DNA from: Carnegiea gigantea
Taxonomy: Eukaryota; Streptophyta; Magnoliopsida; Caryophyllales; Cactaceae
DNA: 64,000 nt
Assembly: GCA_029747015.1 (NCBI GenBank)
Contig: JAKOGI010000126.1
Coordinates: 1 to 64,000, forward strand
Reading direction: 5' to 3'
The position numbers were made by a program, and so were the translations under genes. Under the pieces are notes generated by a model. It was not told the origin of the DNA and did no database searches. It worked only from the letters and a program-made list of their open reading frames with translations. Below, in pieces: positions 48,161 to 58,500 of the stretch (position 1 is its first letter; each line of letters opens with the position of its first letter).

Positions 48161-48638
48161 GGATGCCCTCATAAGCTGGAAATGTGATCACATCTTTGCG
48201 GAAGGATATTCTTGAACTCGTCTAAGATGAAAATAGAACTGACACATACAATTATTTATGTGATCTATAAGCACAAAAATAATTAGAGATTCCCGTAAAT
48301 ACCAAATCAATTCAGATTATTTTTTTGGTTTTGGTAGGAAGGGGGGGGGGGGTTGCTATTCTTTATCTTTTTTCTTTTGTTTTTGATGGGGACCAATTCT
48401 TCATCTGTTGGGCACGACTCACGACGCTGACAGATTCAGAATCAGAATGCAATGTTATATTCTCTGCTTGCGAAATCTTGGTTTTACTCCCTTGTTAATC
48501 ATGCATTAATGCCAGTCCAACTAGTTTGCCAGCACATTAACCATTTTCTTAAGTACTCCATGACTTTCTCATAAACTATGTTGTCATATCTCATCTCAGC
48601 TAGAGACCACAAACGGCTCGTTCAAATATGGTTTATTT

Positions 48639-49013
48639 AGAGCATTTTCAGCCATAGCTTCAAATTTTGAAACTCTACTATATCACATTAGTAAAAATTC
48701 TATTTTTTGAAACTTACATTCTTTCACTTTTTTAATCCATAGAACTCTATTTTGAATTCTCCAATAAATTACTTATCATGGATCCACCCCATTAACATAC
48801 AACAATTTTTTTTTCAACTGCCTAAAATATTTTTTCAAGAAAAAAAGGAAAACTAAAAAGTAAAATAACAAAAAAACAAAACGCGTTGGAACTTGTCAGG
48901 GAATGGCCAGCCATTCCTACTTGCGTGGCACTAGTTTTGATAACAAGTAGAGAATTGACACGTGGCGGCGGGACCCAAGTGGCAGAATGCGTGTCACTTG
49001 GCTACGGATGCTC
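48639..49013. mobile_element. Possible MITE (GAGCAT ends)
   Basis: Left end gagcattttcagccatagct and right end ggctacggatgctc are partly inverted (GAGCAT and TAGCC blocks). TTA precedes and follows. A second similar start (agagcattcccaatggag) lies directly to the right, perhaps a truncated neighbour. Confidence 0.45.
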
Positions 49014-49248
49014 TTAGAGCATTCCCAATGGAGTTCCATTTTGTGGAATTCCAGCATGCCATCATACAATCATTCTAGAATCCTCTATCACGCTCCATCA
49101 ATCTGTAGGGCCGGATGCACAGACAGGTTGGACTTTAAAAATAAAAACTAAGTGACAAGCAAAGGTTTTGTGAAAATTTCCGCAAACTGGAACTCAGTGA
49201 CAACATATTTAACAACAAGGTCACTATGAGTGAGAACATATTTAACAA

Positions 49249-51346
49249 CATGAAAGGAGTGTCATATGTGTATATTCGAGTTATTAGGGATATGTACGAG
49301 GGAGGTAGGACGAGTGCTAGAACACCAGAAGGGGTTACTGATAACTTCTACATTGATATGGGCTTGCATTAGGGTTATACTTTAAGCCATTTTCTTTTTT
49401 CTCTAGTTATGGATGAACGTACAAAAAAGATTCAAAATGAGTTACTATAGTGTATGCTATTTGCTGATGACATTGTTCTTATTGATGAGACCAGAGAGGG
49501 AGTTAATGATAAGTTGGAGCGATAAAGATATACACCGAACTCTAGAGGTTTTAATTAGAGTAAGTAGATCGAAAATTGAATACCTAAATTGTGGTTTCAG
49601 TGGAAGGGAAGATGAGCGGGGAGAGGTCACCATTGATGGATGAAAATACCAAAGGCCGAGAAGTTTAATATCTAGACCTGATCATTCAACATAAAGGGAA
49701 TATTAATGAAGACATTAACCAGTGAATAAAAGTGGGTTGGCAAAAATGGAAGTGTGCTTTAGGTGTGTTGTATGATAAGAGGATGCCCATACAATTAAAA
49801 TGCAAAGTTTATCATATGTTAGTTAGACATGCTATGTTGTACGGATCAGAGTGTTGGCCATTAAAAAAGACACATGTTCAAAGATTGACGGTAGTAGAGA
49901 CGAGGATGATTAGATGGATGTGTTGTAATGCCCCAGCCTCTTCCGGATCGCGGACAGTTACCAGGAATGACTTTAAAGATTATTGACTGGCCTCACAAAT
50001 CAGCATAAACCTTTTTCGCGTGTTTCGTCATCACTCACGCACAACTTGAGAAATTTCCCAGGAGGTCATCCATCGTGAGATTTCTTCACAGTAATCACTT
50101 AACTGTGGGGTTCTTATGAGTAGACTCCCGAAAATGAAAGTGCATCTTTGGTGATATAAGTAGTTACTTTGATTCTTTTAAGACACATTCGAGACATTAC
50201 AATCACTCACACTTGAAGAGCATAACATCCTCGTTGTATCTCAATAACCAACCGATTTACGCGTTCTCGTGACCAGCGGTCCATACCTAGTATCTTTGCC
50301 CTGCTAGATGATTGTCTAGGGCTCTCCCGTCCACTAGCATAGCTCACAGTCACGGGTCAGCTCTGATGACATATGTAATGCCTTGCCCCCTTCTGAGTCA
50401 TGGGCAGTTACCAGGAACGACTTTAAGGATCATTGACTGGCCTCACAAATCAGTACAAGCTTTTTGGGGCGTGTTTCGTCACTCACACGCAACCTGAGAA
50501 ACTTTCCGGGAGGTCTCCCATCATAAGATTTCTCCATAGTAAGTACACTTAACTGTGAGGTTTTTATGAGTGGGCTCCTGAAAAAAAAGGTGCACCTTTG
50601 GTGATATAGGTAGTCGCTTCGATCCTTTTAAGCGACATTCGGGGTATTATGTGTGTGGTTGTATTAGGATAGATAGAATTAGGAATGAAGTAGTTAGATA
50701 CATAGTTAAAGTGGCTCTCATTGAAGATAAGATGAGAGAAATAAGATTTAGATGGTTTGGTCATGTGAAAAGAAGAAATGTGGATGCTCCAGTAAGGAGA
50801 TGTGAGAGTATTAACACCCTTGAAGGTAAAAGAGATAGGGAACGACCAAAGAAGAGCTTGGACGAGGTCATTGGAGAGGACTTGAAAGTTGTAGGGTTGA
50901 CGGAGGACATGACTTAGGATAGAAAACTACAAGGGGATAAGATTAAGGTCTTATATCACCGAGAGATGACCTCGTAGTTGTCATTCGATTGCAGTAGGGT
51001 AGGTCTGGTTGTGGTTTTTATCGTATGTTGTATTTGTATGCAAGTAGTGTATATATTCTAAGAAGAGATATTTGTTTGCCTACCTTGGTTTGTTAAGGCA
51101 TGGTACTTTCCTCTACTATGTTGTACTTTTATTTACATAGTTACTGTCACCTGTTTTTTCTATAAAATGTTCTCACAAAATCCTTTTTCTGTAAAATGTT
51201 TTTATAAACTCCTATTTTTGTGGGTCTCTTAGAATCATCCTTCCTACGTGCAGGGATGCCAGTAGAGGTAAGATTACCTACATCTGAATTTTTTTAGATC
51301 CTGCAAAAGCGGGACCTATACTGGGAGGTGCTGTGCAGTTTAGGTG
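49249..51346 (+). mobile_element. LINE fragment with reverse transcriptase C-terminus
   Basis: The + strand translation over several frames shows plant LINE reverse transcriptase motifs. These are YIRVIRDMYEGG (about 49270), a degenerate SHFLFSLVMDE, the catalytic-site motif FADDIVLIDE (about 49459), GFSGREDERGEVTIDG, KWKCALGVLYDKRMPIQLK, MLYGSECWPLKKTHVQRL, and after an interruption IEDKMREIRFRWFGHVKRR and GKRDRERPKKSLDEV. It is truncated at its 5' end. The tail near 51270-51340 (taagattacctacatctgaa, then ctgcaaaagcggga) is shared with a sequence at 52328. Stops and frameshifts make it inactive. A TRIM lies inside. Confidence 0.8.
49924..50649 (-). mobile_element. TRIM-like element with 277-bp LTRs inside the LINE
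   Basis: Direct repeats at 49924-50201 and 50374-50649 bound a 172-bp interior. Each begins TGTAATGCC; the left ends CATTACA and the right ends GTATTA, having lost its last two bases. tgtgt flanks both sides (49919-49923 and 50650-50654). On the minus strand, TGTCATCAGAGC beside the right repeat resembles the initiator-tRNA primer site. The LINE frame (RWMC / GCIRIDRIRN) resumes across it. Confidence 0.8.
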
Positions 51347-51418
51347 AGACTTCTGGCGTGGCACAAAAGCAAGTGGGAGAGCAAAGTGCTAGGGGTTTTT
51401 AGAGTGTCTCTGATACCA

Positions 51419-51478
51419 TGTAACATGAATCGAATTGTATTGTGTATTCGTGACTCACTAATTGGCAGTCCCCGGAGT

Positions 51479-51550
<72 letters not shown>

Positions 51551-51616
51551 CAAGGATTACATAGTTACTATAATTACCCTAGCTGTCATACAATTATTGT
51601 AGAATCCTCTATCGCA
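51419..51616 (-). repeat. 5' LTR of the Copia remnant, with (AT)n
   Basis: On the minus strand it runs TGCGATAGAGGATTC ... CATGTTACA (TG..CA), directly followed by the primer site. It holds a 69-bp AT microsatellite at 51481-51549. The segment gtagaatcctctatcg is shared with the 3' LTR fragment at 49055-49090. Confidence 0.75.
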
Positions 51617-51619
51617 TAC

Positions 51620-52327
51620 ACCTTGATCGGTTTCATTCTTCATTGTATTCTACATCATAACAAATTAACAAAATAAATAAGATCTAATGATATTTGATTT
51701 TATTTGCTAGTTGAAACCACAAAATCACCAGTAATGAGCCTCGCACTCCATTAATTAAGAAATGATAAGTCTAAAACGGTTTACCAAGCTGACTTAATTA
51801 CTTTGTCTCGGTTCTAGCTAGCTCCATTTCCTCTGCAACTTGAACAATCTCTTGAAAAAAAATTGTTGAATTAAGAGTTAAATTAGCTCGATATTTATTG
51901 CAATTTTAGCAATATCTTTATGTGGTAATAAGAGATGCATACATGATAATATGATATATCTGACTCTTTCATTCTATATACGGAGTTCTGAGGTTTTATT
52001 TTTCTTGGGATAGGTAATGATTAATAAAAGACATAAATTACGATCAGAAACAATAAGAAAATCAATTGTCAAAATTGAGAAATTACACCTATACAAAATT
52101 TCACTCAAACATTTACGAACATGCCAAACTTGGGGATTACGTGCAGAATGCCCACAAGATATTTGTGATGCACAAAAAGCAGCCCCTCATGCACAATACA
52201 CCTCTACTTTTTTCTTTTTTTGTTTGGCTTAATAAAAAAATGGGGAAAAAGGGTTTGCAAATAGTTTGCCGGTTTTCGTTTTTTCGTTCTTTTTTGGGGT
52301 TTGTTTTGTTTTGTCTCTCTATATGTA
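51620..52327. other. Spacer between the Copia remnant and the LOR gene
   Basis: No gene is recognised. Short frames at 52017-52371 have no known motif. Confidence 0.5.
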
Positions 52328-52415
52328 GTTATGTGTATAGAGTAAGACTGTCTATATCTGAAACTCCTTAGATCCCGCGAAAGCGGGACTTATACTGAAA
52401 GTTGTTGTTTTTGTT
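52328..52415 (+). repeat. LINE/SINE-like 3' tail next to the LOR gene
   Basis: gtaagactgtctatatctga, then gatcccgcgaaagcgggact, ending in gttgttgtttttg: the hairpin and TTG-rich tail also seen, without the TTG tail, at the LINE end near 51270-51340. It begins 28 bp beyond the LOR stop codon, probably within its 3' untranslated region in antisense. Confidence 0.6.
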
Positions 52416-52442
52416 TTGCCTGGAAGGATTCGAAAGAAATGT

Positions 52443-53623
52443 TCATATTTTATGAGAGATTAAGCCCTGAACAACAACAAGAGCCATGATGAGGGATTGA
52501 TCAATTTGAGGCTCCACCTCCAACCTTAATACATCATTTCCCAACATTATTCCTTTTGATACTTTCTTTCTCTTTACCTACAAAATACAAAATAAAATTC
52601 CATAAGCCTTGCTAGCTAGTGAATAATCCAAGAAAGAATTAATCCACGAATGTTACATTTATTTTTATAGAAGTGAATTTCACAAGATTTTAGGGCAGTA
52701 AAATTACCTCAGCAGCTATAAAACCGCTTCCATTGATAATTTGAAACTCTGATTTTTCAATGGATCCTTGAATTCTTATACAAGAGGCTTCATGAGATCT
52801 CTCACCTCCCATAGTAACTTTACATGAAAATTGAGATCCTTGGCTGAAGACATTCCTGATCTTCTTTACTTGAAACCATGGTTTATGATTCTTGACCTCC
52901 TCACCCTCGTATCCACTCCAATGCTCAAGAATGCTAAGTTTCTACAAAATCGAAATCATTGATCTTTTAGCTTCTACAAGCTAATCGAATTTATATGTCT
53001 TTTGATAAAGAAAAATTACGGGCATCAAATTCCACAATAAATATTGATAAGGAGCGAATTCAACTAAATGTTTGACCTATTAATTAGTTGCAAGTTTAGG
53101 AAAATCAAGTTCTATGTGGTATTCCAACGTGACTTGTCATGTAAAGGCTTACAATGCTTAATTATTTCTCATATCTTATGCGCTAACGCAAATTGGGACT
53201 AAAATTCTAATATGAGATTTTGGATCCAAAGATTCTGACACAATATCAATTAGTTAATTTAACCAAAAGTTTAAACTGATTAATAATATAGCAAAGGCAT
53301 TGTATCTATTTGTAATGTGTTATACAACTACACTCTTAAATATATAGCATCATGCATGGATATGTATAACAATCACATACCTTCCTAAGCAAGGTACACA
53401 AGACGTTGCCCTTAAGATCCATGAGGAAAACTTGGCTCCTACACCTGGAGTCATAATTATCGATGCGATAGACGAGATTGCCATGAGAATCATAGACAGT
53501 GAAGCCATTGCCATTGAACACGAGTGATTTCATCCACACTGTGTATGATTCTCTCCCTTCTGAACAGCTTGAACAAGCAGCTGAAGAAGCTGATGATGGC
53601 AGTCCAGGGTGAACCTTTGCCAT
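52443..53623 (-). CDS. LURP-one-related (LOR) protein, tubby C-terminal-like fold
   Basis: Three exons on the minus strand with GT-AG borders (53623-53381, 52941-52708, 52577-52443) give 203 residues, the usual size of the family (DUF567). Exon 1 has a Ser/Ala-rich start, then SLVFNGNGFTVYDSHGNLVY, RIDNY, QVFLMDLKGNVLCTLLRK. Exon 2 has EHWSGYEGEE, KPWFQVKK and FQIINGSGFIAAE. Exon 3 has GNDVLRLEVEPQIDQSLIMA, the family's conserved C-terminal helix. The fold is a 12-stranded barrel around a helix. Arabidopsis LURP1 is needed for basal defence against an oomycete, but the role of most members is unknown. All phases agree and no stop or frameshift was seen, so it looks functional. Confidence 0.92.
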
Positions 53624-53710
53624 TGATGAGACAGGAGAGAGAAAATATTCAACGCCAGCTTCAAGACTGGTTCAGCTAGCAAGCTCACAATTATGAGATG
53701 ATTTGTAAAT

Positions 53711-53721
53711 CCTTTTATATA
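53711..53721 (-). promoter_or_regulatory. Probable TATA box of the LOR gene
   Basis: The minus strand reads TATATAAAAGG, ending 87 bases before the start codon. That would leave a leader of roughly 55 bases if transcription starts about 30 bases downstream. Confidence 0.6.
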
Positions 53722-53761
53722 TTTAGATATATGGCTTAATTGGTAGCTCACTAGTCACTAG

Positions 53762-54905
53762 TTAATTGATATTCTCCATGTTTAAAGGAAGTGTTGTGCG
53801 ACGCATGACAATTAATGCCAGGTTGGTTGGTCTAATTTTGCTACTGAAATCAATTATTTTATTTTTCTTTTGATTTATAAACGTGGTATTTATGATAAAC
53901 TGTTGGTATATAAAATAAGCATATACGTGCATCATATGCATGTTATTTCTGTCGTTATTGCAAATATTAGTTCGTGTATTTGACTCAATTAATATGCACA
54001 GTTACATTAGTATTTTTTTTATTTTTTTATTTGTAAGTTAATTTAATGTATCACCTATAGTAGTATGCATCTATGAAGTATACAACCTTTTTTGGCATAG
54101 GAAAGTATGTAAAATTTATATTTAGTTGTATACAGTACAAAAACGAAGTTTTTATTTGACTTCGTAACTTACGTTGAAATTATAGATACATTGGATTTTT
54201 TTTAATGCCCCTATGTACTTCTCGTTGGGGCGAGTAACATGAGAAGAGAACCATTAACTTTTCATTTTAATTTACGGGTGGGGTTGAAGCCAAAGTAAGA
54301 GGAGGAAAGACAAGCTCAAGACCTCGGCCCACCAAACAACTATTTAGTTTATATAAGAATATACTAACTTCATTAAGGCTTGAACCTTGGTCATTAGGGG
54401 GGATGAAAATACCCCAATCTATTCTTCATCTAAGTTGTTCTAGTTTCTGATCCTGCACCATGTACATAGATATGAACTCATATATGTGCACAAGCACGCG
54501 AGTGCACACACACATATGTATATATGAACTAAGTTCAGTAGGAAGTGAATTCAGTATTGTGTCATAATTTATTTGTATTTTTAACTTCTGAGGTGGATTC
54601 ACATAGAGTACAAAAATCAACAAGAAGCATACAGTGGACCAATAGTGACTAGGGATGATCAAATTTTGGAGTCCTATCACATTTACCCTTAACCATAAGA
54701 TCAAGACCTTATTATGATTTATTTGAAGTGTTTAGTGATGATTTGAGCATATATTAAGACATCGTCTTACATACTTCATTTAATGGGGGATAAGCTTTGT
54801 ATGAAAAATGCGGTGACCCTTTTATTCAATGGAATTTAATCAAACTCCTTTTTCTTCTTCTTCTTTTTTTTTTTTTTTCCACAATCACTTATGATTTTCT
54901 GAGAT
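53762..54905. other. Gene-free stretch
   Basis: No gene is recognised. The first few hundred bases are the upstream region of the LOR gene. Confidence 0.5.
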
Positions 54906-54908
54906 AGT

Positions 54909-55241
54909 GGCCCTATTTGGCAAACAGCTGTTACCTGTTTGTACATTAGCTGTTGGCTGTTTGAATTAACAGTTTGTATTAGCTATTTGGATTAGCTGTT
55001 TATAGAAAAATTGTTTGATGAAATTAGCTGTTTCTAACAAAGTTGTGAGACAAAAAGTTAATTCTCCAAAAAGCTATTCCACAAAGGTAATCAAATTAGT
55101 TTTTTCAAATTAGTTTTTTGGACCAAAAAGTTATTCTACCAAACACCTAAATTAATTTTTTGACTAGATTAAACAGTTAATTTTAGTCAAAAAATCTCTT
55201 TTTATCCAAAAACTGTTGAAAAAACTGTTTACGAAACAGCC
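54909..55241. mobile_element. MITE with TTTGGCAAACAGC ends
   Basis: Left end ggccctatttggcaaacagc and right end ctgtttacgaaacagcc are imperfect inverted repeats. tag lies near both ends (gatag|t before, |tag after). The interior has repeated agctgttt and aaaagtta(a)tt motifs. Related ends occur at 23.9-24.0 and 37.7-38.4 kb. Confidence 0.6.
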
Positions 55242-55668
55242 TAGTATTTCCTCACATCCACACATATGAAAATGCCAATTTACATGACATTTTGCAATGG
55301 GCAGGGTATTCAGTGATTTCAATGGACTGAGAGAACAAAGATATCCAACCATATTATACCGGGAGAAGAGGGACTTTTGATATAATCTGATATCAAATAA
55401 ATCATGCCTCAATTTCTCTAATTAAGCTCCACAGGCAATTAATTTACAGCGATCGTTACTAGCAAAAGATATTTCCTTTTTTTTTTTAAAAAAAAGTTGA
55501 CACGTTTTCGTCTGCGATGGCAGACCAACAATCACAGAGGGGCTCTTAATAGAAAATATTAGTTTTATACGTTTGCTAGCTAAAAAATATTTTATTTATT
55601 TTTTGACTATTATGGAAATATTTATTAATTACACCGAAAATTATAAATAACGTAATTTTTGTTATATA

Positions 55669-55845
55669 TGTTCAAGAACCATCTCAACTAAAAGTTTAAA
55701 TTGACGGTTGAAGGCCTACGAATATGTTTGTATTCTAACACGCCCCCTCACGCGAATTCCCTTTGGGCTTGAAGCGTGGATAACCATCTCAATCAAAAAC
55801 TTAAACTAATGGTTGAAGGCCCACGAATAAGTTTATATTCAAACA
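55669..55845 (-). mobile_element. TRIM element, second copy, internally shortened
   Basis: The left 72-bp repeat (55669-55740) matches the one at 4009 closely. The minus-strand polypurine tract GTGAGGGGGCG beside it is better preserved than in the first copy. The right repeat (55781-55845) has lost its first bases together with the primer site. atata flanks both sides. Confidence 0.8.
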
Positions 55846-56251
55846 ATATATATTGAAGAAATAATAATTTTTTCCTACTTTGTTAAGCAAATGTTAGTTT
55901 TTTGTGATTGACAGATATTTTGGATTTGATTCCATATATGGAAGATATGTTCTTTTTTTTTTGCGTTGGTTACGAAATATTTATTATAGGTCACCAAAGC
56001 ATAGATGATTGTTGTTGTACGTGTAACAGATTTATTTTTCGTTCATCGTAATTTGGGGCTAAATTTGCAGATGTTTTTTCCTACATAATGGAGGAACGTG
56101 TAAATTTTTTTGGCATTGTTTGTAATTCGTAACAGGAAGTGCAGATGTATTGTACGTGTATTTTGAGCATATGTTTTTTTCCGTGTGCGTTAGTAACAAA
56201 ATATTGAAAGTTCTTCATACAAATTGCAGATAATTGTTTTTCGTGTACTGA

Positions 56252-56645
56252 GGGCTTGTTCTTTTTGTTGGAAAATATGAGTTTGTAAATGGGTGAAGTT
56301 CATTGAGATTGATAGAAGTAGGTTAAAGTAGGTTAAAGTGGGTATTTTTTATTGAAGTAGGTTGAAGTAGTTTGAAGTGGATTTTTTTATTGAAGTGGGT
56401 TGAAATTTGTTGAAGTGGGTTGAAGTTGGTTGAAGTACGTTGAATTTTTTTTTGTATGATGGGTAGAAATTGGTTAAAATAGTGAGAAATTGATTGAAGT
56501 TGGTTGAAGTTGGTTGAAGTGGGTTAAAGTAGGTTGAAGTTGATTGAAGTTGGTATTTTTTATTAAAGTTCATGAAATAGATTGATATGAGTTAAAATTG
56601 ATTGAGGTTAGTAAATTTAAATTTACCAACGAAAAGAACAGGGCC
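56252..56645. mobile_element. MITE, family 1
   Basis: Ends gggcttgttctttttgttgg and ccaacgaaaagaacagggcc, with TGA on both sides (56249-56251 and 56646-56648). The interior is of GGTTGAAGTG-type repeats. Confidence 0.8.
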
Positions 56646-56649
56646 TGAA

Positions 56650-58116
56650 CATATGTATATTTTTTTCGTTGTTCATATTTGGTTAATATATGAAAAAAAT
56701 ACATCCGTAATTTGTCTTACGAATAACAAAATTTACAATTTTTTTGCGTAACAACGGTCACGAAACAATATTTCGTACCTGAGGCAACACAAAAAAAATA
56801 TTTTTTCAGTCTAAATGTTTTTTTATCACTAGTAATTACTATCACAAATAAAAGATTACATTAAAAAAAAAAAATACGTAACTTACATCATCTCTATTAT
56901 TTCATTTAACTCTTTCCCACTCCTTTCCCCCTTTCTCACATTTAAAAAAAATACTACTCCTACCCACTCCCACCCACTCCTTTCCCCCTTTTCTCACTCC
57001 CACCCATCCCACACGCGCAATTTCCCAATTAAAAAAACAGGGCCTTAATCTATATACGTCAAGTCCACCAGTTTAACATCGAATTTGTCTCTCTCGTTCC
57101 TTCTACAATTAAGTGTCGTATCTCCTGTGTTTCACATCTTAAAAAGTTGTTATCTAGCGATATTTTTTAAAGTTTTTGGTCTCATTTGGAAGAGTTCATT
57201 AATTGAATTAGCTAACATATTTATAACCAATCAATCATGGTCTTACCTAGCTCCATAGAATCTCCCTTTTTCCGCTTTCTTCTTTTTTTTTAAATTTTTC
57301 ATTGGTAGTTAGGTAAAAATTAAGGATGTCAGAAGACAAATATAAAGACAACTAAAATGTAAATACACAACCAGAAAAATCGTATGCTAAAATTGAGAAA
57401 AAAAATTAAAATTTTACAAAAAGTTATCAATTCAGATAAAATTTCACTGAAAAGAAAGATGGTCACTAATTATTGAGTGATTCTGATTGCTAAAATGAAT
57501 TCCAATGGATTTTGTATAACAATCATGATTGATACTTTTTAATGTGAATAGACTTATTGCATGTTTGAAAATCTTATATTCGTTTTAAAAGAAGGCTTTC
57601 AAATGAAATGGGTGTTTTTTAAACGTAAATCCAATTAAACATTTAATGCATGAATCATTTGTTCTAAAAAGGAAAAAAGGGGAACCTCTCCCAATGCAAA
57701 ATATTGTTTAATATATTGAAAAATAGTTAATATACATATTGTTACTGTAGTTGTTGAATAAAAATCCACTGCATAAAACATATTTTTTTTTATATGTATC
57801 TTATTACTATGCTTATTTTGGATTGATTTTATATACCTTCGCTAAATGTCCTGATGCTATTGGGTACAAGTAAATTCATATTTATGTCATGTTGCCTAAA
57901 GTGTTTGCAGTGCAATTATCTATTCTTATAATTTCCATCATCTTCATCTTATTACTTTCAAACTCATTTGGAATGTACATTTTTTCCTATTTTCATTTTT
58001 CAATTTATATTTATAAAAAAATTTAAAATTGATTGAAAATAATAAGTTTTTACAATGATAAATTATATATGATTGTTAAAACTAAATAAATATTTACAAT
58101 TCACATAAAGTTCTTG

Positions 58117-58182
<66 letters not shown>

Positions 58183-58500
58183 ATGTACATCCCTTTTCTA
58201 AAATTTTAAAATTAGTAAAATTAATTAAAAATTATCACTATACTATAATATACGTGTAATGCACATGCAATACACAACAATTATGGTAACTTATTTCACA
58301 ATAGTGAATGTTTTCAATGGTAAACATTGACGACATTATTCATCAATGTTGCGAAACAAAGAATGTATCATATATTGAGTGTTTAAGTCGAGCACCGTAT
58401 TTTACTAGCATTGTCATGAAGTTTGCATTCTCCCTTCAAAATGCTGCTCATATCTACTAAGTAGGGAAGCAGAAAAATGACATTCAAAATATAGTAAAGC
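56650..58500. other. Gene-free stretch
   Basis: The sequence ending aaaacagggcctta at about 57045 resembles one right terminus of the GGGCCTGTTC-type MITEs, with no partner found. From about 57560 the sequence is the left part of a tandem duplication described separately. A TA microsatellite lies at 58121-58179. Confidence 0.45.

Larger units (their letters stand above)
47121..48635. other. Gene-free stretch with simple repeats
   Basis: No gene is recognised. It holds the GC/CA/TA microsatellite and the ATT repeat listed next, and a run of G near 48342. Confidence 0.5.
49055..51616 (-). mobile_element. Copia remnant (- strand) split by a LINE
   Basis: On the minus strand the right part is an LTR (51616-51419) followed by the primer site TGGTATCAGAGAC (51418-51406) and leader DNA. 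The left part is an RNase H C-terminus (TEFQFAEIFTKPL, about 49240-49110) followed by the first 36 bp of the 3' LTR (49090-49055). Everything between is replaced by a LINE. Most gag and pol is gone. Confidence 0.7.
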
